A stretch of 64,000 bases of DNA from Tepidisphaera sp. (GTDB taxonomy: Bacteria; Planctomycetota; Phycisphaerae; Phycisphaerales; UBA1924): contig WGNV01000002.1 in NCBI GenBank assembly GCA_016124375.1, positions 372,001-436,000 of the forward strand. Reading direction: 5' to 3'. Below, in pieces: positions 46,801 through 57,184 of the stretch. How positions within the stretch are numbered: position 1 is the stretch's first letter; every line of letters starts with the position of its first letter. The notes under the pieces are model-generated. The model ran no database searches. It worked only from the letters and a program-made list of their open reading frames with translations, and had not been told where the DNA came from. The position numbers were made by a program, and so were the translations under genes.

Positions 46801-49422
46801 TTAGTATCTGGAGGCGATCCCGGCCTCGATGGGCCGAGCAATGTATTGGCACATCCGCGCCAACGCGTAGACGCCCAGTACGGTCATGGGCGCGTAAAAC
46901 GGCTCGATGTACCGCGATTCGCCCCCGTACGCCAGGTAGCAATAGGCCAGAATCGTCAGCGCACAGACGCCCCACACCACCAGCAGCGGGCGGTTCCACT
47001 CCCGCAGCGCGATGAGCCCGCCAGCCAGGAACGACACGCCGAGCACCATCCGCACGTAGTCGAAACCCAGAAACATCGCGTGAAACAGCTTGGCGTTTGG
47101 TGAAGTCTTCAGGTAGCTCACGTCCCGCCGCGTGCGCTCGTAAACGCGCTGCAGCGCTTCAGGCTGCCGCGCATGCAGCGAGTGCCTCTGCGGCCCCACC
47201 TCCCAGTTCATGTCTCCGAGCGCGTCGATGTTCTGCCCGAAAAGGTGCGAACCCCAGTAGCTCGTGCTCGCAAAGGGCGATCGCCCCAGCCTCGCTGTCT
47301 GGTGCACGAACCCCGTCCACATGTGCCAGAGCACCCGGGGCCCCGCCCGCGCCCGGCTCTCGGCCGACACGATCGCGCAGCGAGCATCCTGTCGGCTCCA
47401 AGCATCGCCCCCGGGAACATCCGCCAGGCCTGACGCGTTGTTCACCCGTTCGGCCAGCGGAAAGGGGTCCTTGGTCGAGTTGGCCAGCGTTCGCGCTGAC
47501 TCGTATTCCGCGGCGTCGAACACACGGGTCTGGTTAATGTCCGCCAGACCGGCAATGTACGTGAACGCAAAGTCCGCGAAGCCGGCGCCGATGAACACAG
47601 CGGGGCGTCCGTACTGCGCCCGCACGTGCAACGCCCAGGGACCGACGACCACTCCAGACGAAAGCAGGGCGACCGCCGCCAGCGCCGCCACCCGCTTGAG
47701 AGGCGCCGCGCCCAGCAGGGCGAACACGATGGCCGGGGGCGTGGCAACCACCAGCAACTGGGCGTTTCCCCGGATCAAGGGCGAGAACCCCGCCACCAGC
47801 CCGAGCGCCAGCGACCAACCCAGCAGCGCCCACGACGGGGCCGAACTTCGGCGGGCCGCGATCACGAGCCTCACCAGCAGCCACATCCACAGCACCACCG
47901 CGAAGGTGAGCGTGCCCTCAGACATGATGTGGCGTTCCCAGATCAGCCCGGGGGGATCGAGCCCGACCAGCAGCATCGCGATCAGCGCCGCCCCGCGCGG
48001 CATGAACCGCCGCGCCACGTCGTAGCACATCACCGCGATCAGCACTCCCCCTGCCGACTGCGCGAGCGCCATCGCTTCCTCAGGACGCGAAAACACCGCG
48101 ATGAATGGCACGAGCAGGAACGACACGCCAGGCAGGCGATACGCCCCCAGGTGGGCAAACGACCCGCTGATGTGATCCCACCAAGACTCTGAGGGCCCCA
48201 GGGGCATCGACAGTTTTTGCCACATCACCTGCCCGTTCACGACATAGTCCACACTGTCGGGCAAGTAGATGACCGGCGCCCACATCGCGACCCAGAGGTG
48301 AACTGCCGAGATCATCGCGAGCGCAAACCAGAAACCTCCGCCAAACGGCCGCCCAGCCCGCACCGCCAGCACCTGTTCACCTCGCCATCGATGAAACGCC
48401 ACGCGTGCCCGTCGCAGCATCCACCCGCACCCGGGAATGGCAACCCGGAACACGAAGAGCCAGACCAGCGCCGATCCCGCGGCGACGATGCCAACGCCCA
48501 ACAGGTGTACCGGGATGGTCGTCTTGATCGGTTGCGTCAGGCGCCGTTCAAGCTCATCGCGCCGGCTCCACTCAAATGTTCGGTCAGGAAGCGAAAGGCC
48601 GAAGAGCCGCGTGTGGAGCACGAGGGGCGATACCTCCGCCTCGTCGCCGGGGCTTCCCTTTCGAAGCCTGACATCCGCGATGGGCAAGGCAGGCAGCGTC
48701 GCCCGCAAGGTCAGCGTTTCACCGGCCACGTCCACGCCGCGCCGTCGAAGCGGCACTTTGAGCGGTTCCCACTTTGCCGCGTGCGTGTTGGCCCGGGTCG
48801 CATCGCCTCCGAAGGTGAGTTCGATGTCGCCCCCGTGAACCGTCTTCTCAGTCTCAACGCCGATTCCCACCCGCGCCGCCTCCGCGGGGATCGGGATCCG
48901 TATGCGCCCTGCGCTTGAGCAGAACACGCCGCCCCCATCGCCCACGCCCGGGATCCACGCTCCTTCGAAAACCCATCCTTGAGCCCGCAGCGGCGCAGGG
49001 TCTCGCCCCCACTGCGCCAGCGCTGCCTTCAGGTCAGCACGCGAGACCGACCACGCAGAGCCCGCCGTCACCTGGTAAAGGTGAAATCCGAACTGCTGCC
49101 GCCCGGGATCGGAGCAGACGCCGCTGAGGCGAATCTCGAGCGCATCCGGCCGATCCGAAAGTTCACCCAGATCGACCCATCGCCCGTTCCACGCCCCGCC
49201 CCCCCACTCCTGCCAGTCGATCCGCCAGAGGTCCTTCGACGTCGCGTTGGGCGTCAGTTTTACCTCGAGCGATCGCGTCCACACGAAGGGCTTGATTGCC
49301 AGCCACGCCGCGGGCGAAGCCACCACCAGCAGCGCCAGCAGCAACAGCCGCACGCGTCGGGTCAGCACTCGGTCCATCAGCGGCTCAACCGGGGGCAAAC
49401 TCTCAAACTCGGAAACACTCAC
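46801..49422 (-). CDS. Large integral membrane protein, ArnT/PMT-like glycosyltransferase candidate
   Basis: Many TM segments; YLPDSVDYVVNGQVMW...PGVSFLLVPFIAVFSRPEEAMALAQSAGGVL...RHIMSEGTLTFAVVLWMWLL. Confidence 0.65.
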   Translation of the reverse strand: MSVSEFESLPPVEPLMDRVLTRRVRLLLLALLVVASPAAWLAIKPFVWTRSLEVKLTPNATSKDLWRIDWQEWGGGAWNGRWVDLGELSDRPDALEIRLSGVCSDPGRQQFGFHLYQVTAGSAWSVSRADLKAALAQWGRDPAPLRAQGWVFEGAWIPGVGDGGGVFCSSAGRIRIPIPAEAARVGIGVETEKTVHGGDIELTFGGDATRANTHAAKWEPLKVPLRRRGVDVAGETLTLRATLPALPIADVRLRKGSPGDEAEVSPLVLHTRLFGLSLPDRTFEWSRRDELERRLTQPIKTTIPVHLLGVGIVAAGSALVWLFVFRVAIPGCGWMLRRARVAFHRWRGEQVLAVRAGRPFGGGFWFALAMISAVHLWVAMWAPVIYLPDSVDYVVNGQVMWQKLSMPLGPSESWWDHISGSFAHLGAYRLPGVSFLLVPFIAVFSRPEEAMALAQSAGGVLIAVMCYDVARRFMPRGAALIAMLLVGLDPPGLIWERHIMSEGTLTFAVVLWMWLLVRLVIAARRSSAPSWALLGWSLALGLVAGFSPLIRGNAQLLVVATPPAIVFALLGAAPLKRVAALAAVALLSSGVVVGPWALHVRAQYGRPAVFIGAGFADFAFTYIAGLADINQTRVFDAAEYESARTLANSTKDPFPLAERVNNASGLADVPGGDAWSRQDARCAIVSAESRARAGPRVLWHMWTGFVHQTARLGRSPFASTSYWGSHLFGQNIDALGDMNWEVGPQRHSLHARQPEALQRVYERTRRDVSYLKTSPNAKLFHAMFLGFDYVRMVLGVSFLAGGLIALREWNRPLLVVWGVCALTILAYCYLAYGGESRYIEPFYAPMTVLGVYALARMCQYIARPIEAGIASRY

Positions 49423-50330
49423 CTTGTCGCCTCGTCTCTTTTGGTTTCAGTAGACAATAAGTCATTCAGACTCTGGCCCGCGTCACGCACCTGCAGGCCC
49501 AATCTTTCCAGGCTAAGCCGGCTGTCCACCCGCTCAAGACTCCTCAAGCCCAGCAAATTCTCCGACGACACGGGCAGCCTGAGGCCCAGCGCCTCCGCCG
49601 CCCGGAGCATGAGCAGCACCGGCGCAAACGGCAAGGGCACGATGCGGACCGGCCGCCCGAGCCGCCTGCCCATCTCGCGGAACAGGTCGCGCATCTCCAG
49701 GCCCCGGTGCTCACAGACCACCAGCGTGCCCGTGAGATCCATCTCGATCGCCCGCGCGAACGCCGCCGTCAGGTCGTCGATGTGCACCGTCTGGATCACC
49801 TGCCGCCCGCCCCCGAACATCGGCGCCAGGCCGGTCGATCGCACAGTCTTGAGCATCCGCACGAACAGACCTGCCTTCGAATCGAGGATCAATCCGGGGC
49901 GCACGATCAGATCCCGCGACGGATCAAGTTCCTGCTCCAGCATGTACTTGCTCTGTCCATAAAACCCCTGCGCCCGCGGATGCGCCGACGTCGTCGACAC
50001 AAACACAAATCGATGTACCCCCGCTTCCCGCGCCAACTCCAGCACTCGGCGCGATCCTCGCAAGTTCACCTGCTCATCCGCCGCGCGGCTCGTGCTCCTC
50101 ATCGAGTACGCCGCGTGGATCACCACCCTCGCGCCGGCGAACGCGCCCGCGTCGATTCTCTCGGGCAGATCGCACGCGTGCACGCTCACGCCCGGGTGAT
50201 TGAACTTTGCCCCCGCATCGCGGCACAACGCACGCACATGCCAACCGTCCCTCGCAAACACCCCGCACAGCGCCCGCCCCAAAAGGCCCGTGGCGCCGGT
50301 AATCACCATGATGCCCCGGGTGCCGCTCAT
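49419..50330 (-). CDS. NAD-dependent epimerase/dehydratase family protein
   Basis: IMVITGATGLLGRALCGVFARDGWHVRALCRD...FVSTTSAHPRAQGFYGQSKYMLE. Confidence 0.88.
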   Translation of the reverse strand: MSGTRGIMVITGATGLLGRALCGVFARDGWHVRALCRDAGAKFNHPGVSVHACDLPERIDAGAFAGARVVIHAAYSMRSTSRAADEQVNLRGSRRVLELAREAGVHRFVFVSTTSAHPRAQGFYGQSKYMLEQELDPSRDLIVRPGLILDSKAGLFVRMLKTVRSTGLAPMFGGGRQVIQTVHIDDLTAAFARAIEMDLTGTLVVCEHRGLEMRDLFREMGRRLGRPVRIVPLPFAPVLLMLRAAEALGLRLPVSSENLLGLRSLERVDSRLSLERLGLQVRDAGQSLNDLLSTETKRDEATR

Positions 50331-51970
50331 GCCCCTCCGCCGATCTCGCCCGCCAGCAGCGTGCCCACGCGATGCGCGTTGGCCATCATCGAAAACGTCA
50401 CACCCTTGGCCGGCAGCCTTGCAAACACCGCGCTGTCCGCCACCCTCACGCGCGGGTGCCCGCTCAACCGACACTCCCCGTCGCACTCCATCTCCCCAGG
50501 CGACGCCCGCATCGGCAGCGGCCCGGCGTAGTGAATGCTCGCCCCTGGCCCCAGCCTCACGGCGCGGCTGTGCAGCGTGTAGCAACCGAGCCGCCGGAAC
50601 AGCCCCAGCACCTCCCGCTCCGTGCGATGCTGCCGCTGCGTCTCCTCTTTCGTCGCCTCGTACCGAATCCGCAGACGATCCCGCGGCACGCCTGCCTCCG
50701 TCACCCCCTCGTCCGCCTCCAAGCTCACCCACTTCTCCGCCGATGGCTCATCCGCGTGGTGCACCGCCAGCACCGACATCGCGGGCGTGAGCGCCTGAAA
50801 GATCCGGCGCGAGTTCGCCAGCGCCAGCGGCACCTCCTTGAGCAACTTGAACAGCAGCAGCGACCGATACGAATAGCACTGCAACTGCACCGGCTCCGCC
50901 TCCGCCCCCGCGCCCCCGGGCCGATAGAACCCGGTGATCTGCGTAAGGCTGTGCCGCCGGTCGCTCGATTCCTTCCCCAGCACCCGGGTGTTGAGCATCG
51001 GAAAATAAGGCGAGTGATTGCTCACCAGCGGGCGGCGGACCCCCAGCTTCCCCAGGCTCCTCAGCACGATGCGGGTGGTTCCCAGCGCCCCAGCCGCCAG
51101 CACCAGGTGCGCCGCCTCGAAGCGCTCACCCCGCCCCGTCGCCAGATCGACCGCCTGCACAACGACGCCCGAAGCGTGCGATTCAAACCGCGTCGCCAGG
51201 CGCCCGGTCACGCTCTCGAAACTCGCAGCTTCCAGCAGCTCTCGCAGCGTGTAGCGCGGGCGATACACGCTCTCCCCGTGATCCGACCAGAAGTCCATGT
51301 CGTGGTACGGTTGCGGCCCGCGCCGCCGGTGCTCGCGCGAGCACGCCGCCAGCCGCGCGTGCCCCAGCGCCAGCCCCGCCCGCTTCATCTCCTCCCGCCG
51401 CGACAGGTACGCCTCAAAGACCGCCCTTGAAGGCGTGTCCATCTCCAGAGGAGGCATCATGCTCGGAGAGTCGTGCAGGTGCGCCGACAGATCATCCCCC
51501 GCCTGCCCGCTCACCCCGATCAGCTCCGCCACCCCGTCGTAGTGGGGCTTCATCTCCTCCAGCGTCACCGGCAGCCCCGCGAGATCTTCACTCGCCCAGG
51601 GCGACACCGCCGCCCCCCAGGCGCTCGCCAGTCCGCCCTGCGCCACGCTCTCGAGCCCGACGAACCCCGGCGCATCCCGAGGCAGCAGGCGGGGCGCGTC
51701 CGCCGCCACATACGCCCGGGGCGGGCTGATCTGGGCCCCGACCCGCACCTTTCCGTCGGGCACGCCTTCGAATCGCTCACCCAGAAAATAAAGGTGCTGG
51801 TTGGCGTCCGACCGGCGCAGCTTCGACCATGGCTCCGCGGGGATCATCGCCCCGGCCCCCTGGTCCGTCACGCCAACGTCGATCATCGTCACCCGCAGCC
51901 CGCGCTGGACCAGTGGCCACGCCGCGCACACCCCCGCCGCCCCCGAGCCGATGACGATCACATCGCTCAT
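50327..51970 (-). CDS. GMC-family FAD-dependent oxidoreductase
   Basis: VIVIGSGAAGVCAAWPLVQRGLRVTMIDVG...HLVLAAGALGTTRIVLRSL...VRVADSAVFARLPAKGVTFSMMANAHRVGTLLAGEI. Confidence 0.85.
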   Translation of the reverse strand: MSDVIVIGSGAAGVCAAWPLVQRGLRVTMIDVGVTDQGAGAMIPAEPWSKLRRSDANQHLYFLGERFEGVPDGKVRVGAQISPPRAYVAADAPRLLPRDAPGFVGLESVAQGGLASAWGAAVSPWASEDLAGLPVTLEEMKPHYDGVAELIGVSGQAGDDLSAHLHDSPSMMPPLEMDTPSRAVFEAYLSRREEMKRAGLALGHARLAACSREHRRRGPQPYHDMDFWSDHGESVYRPRYTLRELLEAASFESVTGRLATRFESHASGVVVQAVDLATGRGERFEAAHLVLAAGALGTTRIVLRSLGKLGVRRPLVSNHSPYFPMLNTRVLGKESSDRRHSLTQITGFYRPGGAGAEAEPVQLQCYSYRSLLLFKLLKEVPLALANSRRIFQALTPAMSVLAVHHADEPSAEKWVSLEADEGVTEAGVPRDRLRIRYEATKEETQRQHRTEREVLGLFRRLGCYTLHSRAVRLGPGASIHYAGPLPMRASPGEMECDGECRLSGHPRVRVADSAVFARLPAKGVTFSMMANAHRVGTLLAGEIGGGA

Positions 51971-52404
51971 GCCCGCGCTTCCCGCGGGGCGCTCGCCAGC
52001 AGCAGCATGCCCATGGCCAGGTTCACCACCGCCGCCACACCCTCCACCACGCACACCGCGATCACGCTCCCCACCCCGCGGCGTTGAGGCATGTAGTCGT
52101 CGGTGTGGGCGGTAGACGCCTCCAGAATCGCGGACAAAAGCACCAGACGTCGCCGCAGCGCCCACCCGGGATGCCGCAGCGCGCACGCCGCGTCCAGGGG
52201 CCCGATCGTCCAAGGCCACCTGATCGCCATGCCCAGCGCCCATGCGTCGCCGGCGTCGCACGGGTTCGCGTTCAGCACCGAGATCGCACGCAGGTAGCGC
52301 TCGCACAGCGCGGGCGACGCCTCCCGCCCCACCAGATAGCGCGAAAATACTTCTGCCTCACGCAGCCCGGCGGTCGTCGTCGCGCTGGACGTGGGAGCGG
52401 TCAT
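51967..52404 (-). CDS. Hypothetical protein, possible GMC companion
   Basis: 145-aa ORF, 4-bp overlap with the GMC gene, C-terminal hydrophobic segment. Confidence 0.65.
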   Translation of the reverse strand: MTAPTSSATTTAGLREAEVFSRYLVGREASPALCERYLRAISVLNANPCDAGDAWALGMAIRWPWTIGPLDAACALRHPGWALRRRLVLLSAILEASTAHTDDYMPQRRGVGSVIAVCVVEGVAAVVNLAMGMLLLASAPREARA

Positions 52405-52504
52405 ACCGGGGTCGTCTGCCCTTCCGTGAGCGTGTCGATTTCGTCAGCCATGCCAAGCCGCACCAGCCAGCCGACCCGCCGAGCCGCCCCACCCAGGTCG
52501 CCCG

Positions 52505-53749
52505 TCAGATCTTCCGCCGATACTTGATGCTGAACATGCTCATCACAAAGCTCATCAGCACCGTCTGCGCTCCAAGCGCCACCAGAGTGCTGCCGATGAT
52601 CATGTACCGCAGCGTCACGCTCGGGTCGTGGATCGGCCCCAGCCCGCCCCGCGCCCACTGCACCGTCGGCACGCCCAGCAGCAGCAGCCCCGCCAGCAGG
52701 CCCAGCCCGCCCGCGATGAGCCCACGCTCCAGCGTGAAGATGCCGTGCGCCTTCTCCAGCACTTCCGGCACCGGCCCGACCTCTTCCGCCAGCGTGTACA
52801 GCCGCATCGCCGCCGCCGTCACCGCGAACTGATATCCGACCACCAGCATCAGGCTCGCGGCCACCAGCGTGTGCAGATCCAGCCCGACGCCCGAGATCGT
52901 CACCGGCCCCGCCGCCACCAGCGCCATCAGCACCAGGCCCAGCACCGCCAGCGTCAGCCCCGGCACCAGCAGCGTCCACCTCGGGCTCATCACCAGCATG
53001 AACCGCAGGTGCCGCCAGCCGTCGCGCCAACTCCGAAGATGGGGCGGCCTGCCCCGCTGATCCTTGTGCAGCGTGATCGGCACCTCCGCGAACTTCATCC
53101 CCTTCAACTGGCTCTTGATCACCAGCTCGCTGGCGAACTCCATCCCCAGCGTGCGGATGTCCATCCGCTGAAACGCTTCCTTGCTGAACGCCCGCAGCCC
53201 GCAGTGAAAATCCCCCACCGGGCAGCCGAACAGAAACTTCCCGATGAAGCTCAGCACCGGGTTGCCCAGGTACCGGTGCAAAGGCGGCATCGCCCCCGGA
53301 TCAATCCCGCCCTGGAAGCGATTGCCCATCACGATGTCCGCCCCTTCGCGGAGGCGAGTCACAAACTTCATCCCTTCCCCGAAGTCGTACGACATGTCGC
53401 TGTCGCCCATGATGACGTACTTGCCGCGGGCCGCGACGATTCCGCCCGCCAGCGCGCTGCCATACCCCTTCACCTTGATGTCTACGACCCTCGCCCCCAG
53501 CGACCGGGCGATCTCCTGCGAGCCGTCGGTCGATCCGTTATCCGCGATGACGACCTCCGCCGAAAGGTTGTTCTGCGTGATGCAGGCCTGCGCCGCCTTG
53601 ATGCACCCTGCCAGGCTGTTCGCCTCGTTGAGGCAGGGCATCAGAAACGTCACCTCGCATTCGCCCAACTCCGACCCCATCGGATGGGTATCCACGATCG
53701 GCATCGTGGGCGACAACGCGGCTCGCTCAGCGACGGGCGTTTGGCTCAT
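52505..53749 (-). CDS. Family 2 glycosyltransferase with C-terminal membrane region
   Basis: VTFLMPCLNEANSLAGCIKAAQACITQNNLSAEVVIADNGSTDGSQEIARSLGARVVDI...YVIMGDSDMSYDF. Confidence 0.92.
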   Translation of the reverse strand: MSQTPVAERAALSPTMPIVDTHPMGSELGECEVTFLMPCLNEANSLAGCIKAAQACITQNNLSAEVVIADNGSTDGSQEIARSLGARVVDIKVKGYGSALAGGIVAARGKYVIMGDSDMSYDFGEGMKFVTRLREGADIVMGNRFQGGIDPGAMPPLHRYLGNPVLSFIGKFLFGCPVGDFHCGLRAFSKEAFQRMDIRTLGMEFASELVIKSQLKGMKFAEVPITLHKDQRGRPPHLRSWRDGWRHLRFMLVMSPRWTLLVPGLTLAVLGLVLMALVAAGPVTISGVGLDLHTLVAASLMLVVGYQFAVTAAAMRLYTLAEEVGPVPEVLEKAHGIFTLERGLIAGGLGLLAGLLLLGVPTVQWARGGLGPIHDPSVTLRYMIIGSTLVALGAQTVLMSFVMSMFSIKYRRKI

Positions 53750-53794
53750 GTTCGTTCGTCTCCAATCCCCGGGCCAGCGCGGCTCTCAGGACCA

Positions 53795-55153
53795 TCATTC
53801 TTGCGCCCTCCCGCCCCCAAGCAACCCAGAGTGTCCCGACAACTTCACCCCAACCACGATGTGATTCACATTCGTCCCCGTCGGCCCAGTCTTCACCAGC
53901 CCCCCCACTCGCCCCAACGCCGCGTGACTGTCGTGGTCGCGCAGCGCCTCCTCCGCGTGACACCCGGCCTGGGCCAACTCCATCTGCGTCCGGCTCGACA
54001 CCTCCGCCCCCGCCGCGTCCGTCGGCCCATCTACTCCATCGGTCGAGAACGCCATGGCGTGGCACCCGTCAAAACCCGCGCTGTGCGCAGCCCACGCCAG
54101 CGCCAGCTCCTGGCTCGGGCCTCCCTTACCCCCCGCCCCCCGCGCCTCCACCACCCATTCGCCCCCCACCACCCACGCCCGATCCCCCTCCCCCGCCCCA
54201 TCGCGGCTCATGTCGTGCGCCAGTGAGATGCCCACCTCCGCCGCCGCCCCCTCCACCCGCCGCCTGGTCTGCACCACCTTCACCCCCGCGCTCTCCAGCG
54301 CCGCGCACGCCGCATCCACCGCGGCATCATTCCCCGCCACCACCTCGTGCTCGATGCGCCCCGCCCCCACCTCGCGCGCGTGCTTGGGCGTCTCGGGCAC
54401 GTCCCCCCTCGCGCCGGCCTCCAGGTGCCGCGTGATCGACGCCGACACATCCCTCAGCCCATAGCGTGTCAGCGTCTCCAGCGCCTCGCGGTACGTACTT
54501 TGGTCCGGCGCGAACGGCCCCGACGCGATCACATCCAACCGGTCCCCAATCACATCCGACAACACGTACACCCTTGCCGAGCACGCACACCCCTGTCCCA
54601 GCCGCCCGCCTTTGAGCTGCTCGACATGCTTGCGCACCGCGTTGAGTTCCCGAATGTCCGCCCCGCTGGCCTGCAGCGCCTTCGTGAGCGCCACCAGTTC
54701 CTCCAGCGGCACACCCTCCACCGGCAGCGTCAAGTACGCCGAGCCCCCGCCGCTGACGCACGACACCAGCGTCTCGGTCGCGGGGATCTGCGCCACCCAC
54801 GCCGCTACCCGCTTTGCCGCTTCCACATTCCGCGCCGTCGGCAACGGATGGTCGCATCCGAACAGCTCGAACCCGTCGCCCCCATCCCCTTTCAGCTCCA
54901 GCACCTCGGGCGCGCCCGTCATCGCGTGCGGGCACAGCACCAGGGTCCGCTTCGGGGGCGACCCGTCCGCGTTCAAGCCATCCATCGCCCCCCGCCCCAT
55001 CGCAAGCGCGGCCTTGCCCACGCACAGCAGGTGCGACGGCGTCACCACCGGCCGCCAGGCCCGCGACACCGCCTGCCGCGGGTCCGCGGCTTCCAGCACC
55101 GCCCGCCTCACCTCCTCAAACAACTTCGCAACTTCATCCTCGCCACGCACCAT
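53795..55153 (-). CDS. Glycerate 2-kinase, DUF4147/MOFRL family
   Basis: LCVGKAALAMGRGAMDGL...LVSCVSGGGSAYLTLPVEGVPLEELVALTKALQASGADIRELNAVRKHVEQLKGGRLGQ. Confidence 0.88.
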   Translation of the reverse strand: MVRGEDEVAKLFEEVRRAVLEAADPRQAVSRAWRPVVTPSHLLCVGKAALAMGRGAMDGLNADGSPPKRTLVLCPHAMTGAPEVLELKGDGGDGFELFGCDHPLPTARNVEAAKRVAAWVAQIPATETLVSCVSGGGSAYLTLPVEGVPLEELVALTKALQASGADIRELNAVRKHVEQLKGGRLGQGCACSARVYVLSDVIGDRLDVIASGPFAPDQSTYREALETLTRYGLRDVSASITRHLEAGARGDVPETPKHAREVGAGRIEHEVVAGNDAAVDAACAALESAGVKVVQTRRRVEGAAAEVGISLAHDMSRDGAGEGDRAWVVGGEWVVEARGAGGKGGPSQELALAWAAHSAGFDGCHAMAFSTDGVDGPTDAAGAEVSSRTQMELAQAGCHAEEALRDHDSHAALGRVGGLVKTGPTGTNVNHIVVGVKLSGHSGLLGGGRAQE

Positions 55154-55249
55154 GCCGCCCAGTATCCGTCATCCCATCCACACCCGCAATCGCACGCCCA
55201 TTCTCCAAACAAGATCTGGTAACATCTCCCGACACTCGGAGCACCACCC

Positions 55250-55576
55250 ATGAGCCAGTTTCCTCCCAACGTCACCCGCGACCCCTCGCCCTACAGCAAC
55301 CTCCGCCCCCATCGCGGCACCCTCATTCTCGTCTTCGGCATCCTCGGCCTGGTCATGTGTTTCGCGTTCGGCGTCGCCGCGTGGATCATGGGCAGCAGCG
55401 ACCTGCGCGAGATGAACGCCGGCAGCATGGACCCCTCGGGGCGCGAGATGACCAACGCCGGCAAGATCCTCGGCATCATCTCGGTTTGCCTGCAGGGGCT
55501 CGGCCTCCTCATCGCCATCGCAGTTTTCGCGATGGGCATCATCGGCGCCGCCGCCGCCGCGGGCAGCCACCCCTGA
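55250..55576 (+). CDS. DUF4190-like small membrane protein
   Basis: GTLILVFGILGLVMCFAFGVAAWIMGSSDLREMNAGSMDPSGREMTNAGKILGIISVCLQ. Confidence 0.75.
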   Translation: MSQFPPNVTRDPSPYSNLRPHRGTLILVFGILGLVMCFAFGVAAWIMGSSDLREMNAGSMDPSGREMTNAGKILGIISVCLQGLGLLIAIAVFAMGIIGAAAAAGSHP

Positions 55577-55583
55577 CCTGCGC

Positions 55584-56039
55584 TCACACGCCCGGCGCAT
55601 CCAGATCCACCACCATCACCCGGTGCGGGCCAAGCCCGGGGGGCGTGAACTCCTCGCTCACCACCCTCAGCCCATACCGCTCATAAAACCCCAGCACGGG
55701 CGTGCGGGCGTTGCACCACAACAGCCCGCCGCCGCTGTCTCGCGCGTGCGACAGGCACGCGTCCAGAATCAGCCCCCCCAGCCCGCACCCTCGCCCCGCG
55801 TCCGCCGTCGCCATGCCGCGCAGTTGCCATTGCCGCCGCGCGGCTTCGAACATCGCGTTCGCCTTCAAGTACACCGACGCCACCCCGAGCAGTTCCTCAC
55901 CCACGAACCCGCCGAAGTGCGCCGTCGTCTCGTCGAAATCACCCGGGAAGTTCATCTCCGCCACAGTCTGTTGTGGCCGCAAGATCCGCTGCCGCAGCGC
56001 CCACGTCCGCTCCGCCTCGACCCGCCTCACCGACAGCAT
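55584..56039 (-). CDS. GNAT family N-acetyltransferase
   Basis: QLRGMATADAGRGCGLGGLILDACLSHARDSGGGLLWCNARTPVLGFYERYGLRVVSEEF. Confidence 0.88.
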   Translation of the reverse strand: MLSVRRVEAERTWALRQRILRPQQTVAEMNFPGDFDETTAHFGGFVGEELLGVASVYLKANAMFEAARRQWQLRGMATADAGRGCGLGGLILDACLSHARDSGGGLLWCNARTPVLGFYERYGLRVVSEEFTPPGLGPHRVMVVDLDAPGV

Positions 56040-56080
56040 CGCGCCCCCGCTCTCTCGCCCAGGCGTCGCTCGACCACTTC

Positions 56081-57133
56081 CTATTCCCCGACCGCGGCAC
56101 TAAACGCCCGGATCGCCGCATCGATTCCGTCCTGATTCACGTCCAGGTGCGTCACCGCGCGGATCCGATGCTCGCCGGTTGCCAGCACCAGCACGCCCTG
56201 CGCCGCCACCCGCTCGCACAGCGCCGCCGCGCTCAGGCGCAGCGTGGGCGACACGTCGAAGTACACGATGTTCGTCTCCACCCCGTGGGCAGCCTGCTCC
56301 GGATCGATCGTCAAACCCTTGATCTTGCCTAGCCCCGCCGCCAGGCGCCGGGCGTGCTCATGATCCTGCGCCAGCCGCGACACATGGTGCTCCATCGCAA
56401 ATCGTGCGGCCGCCGCCAGCAGCCCGCTCTGTCGCATCCCGCCCCCGAACATCTTTCGGAACCGCCGCGCCCGCCGGATCGTCTCGCCATCCCCCGCCAG
56501 CGCCGACCCCACCGGCGCCCCCAGCCCCTTCGAGAAGCAGCACGACACCGTGTCAAACAGCGCCCCGTAGCGCGACATCGCCACCCCGCTCGCGACGTGC
56601 GCGTTCCACAGCCGCGCCCCATCGAGGTGCAGCCTCAGCCCGCGCGACCGCGCCGCGTGCGAAAGCTCCTCCAGCACCCCGATCGGCCACACCGCCCCGC
56701 CCCCGCGGTTCTGCGTGTTCTCCGCCACCACCAGTTTCGTCACGGGAAAGTGATCGTTCACCGAGCGGACCGCCTGCAGCGCATCCTGCGGCGCAAACAT
56801 CCCCCTCGCTCCCCGTAGCACCCGCACCAGGCACCCTGAGAGCGCCGCCGGCGCCCCGCCCTCGTACAGCACGATGTGGCTGTCCTCGTGCGCGATGATC
56901 TCATCGCCCGGCTCGGTCTGCGCCCGGATCGCCGTCTGGTTTGCCATCGTTCCGCTGGGCATGAAGCACGCCGCGGGCTTGCCCATGAGGGCCGCGAACC
57001 GCTCCTCCAGGTCTCGCACCGTCGGGTCATCCCCCAGCACGTCGTCGCCCAGCGGGGCGGCCATCATCGCCTCGCGCATCGAGGGCGTGGGCCGGGTCAC
57101 CGTGTCGCTCCGCAGATCAACAACCTGTGTCAT
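56081..57133 (-). CDS. ltaE: Low-specificity threonine aldolase family
   Basis: [80 protein letters not shown]. Confidence 0.93.
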   Translation of the reverse strand: MTQVVDLRSDTVTRPTPSMREAMMAAPLGDDVLGDDPTVRDLEERFAALMGKPAACFMPSGTMANQTAIRAQTEPGDEIIAHEDSHIVLYEGGAPAALSGCLVRVLRGARGMFAPQDALQAVRSVNDHFPVTKLVVAENTQNRGGGAVWPIGVLEELSHAARSRGLRLHLDGARLWNAHVASGVAMSRYGALFDTVSCCFSKGLGAPVGSALAGDGETIRRARRFRKMFGGGMRQSGLLAAAARFAMEHHVSRLAQDHEHARRLAAGLGKIKGLTIDPEQAAHGVETNIVYFDVSPTLRLSAAALCERVAAQGVLVLATGEHRIRAVTHLDVNQDGIDAAIRAFSAAVGE

Positions 57134-57184
57134 GCCCGGACGATAGCGAGCCTGCCCAGCCGGCAGGACGCCAGCCAACGTGCC

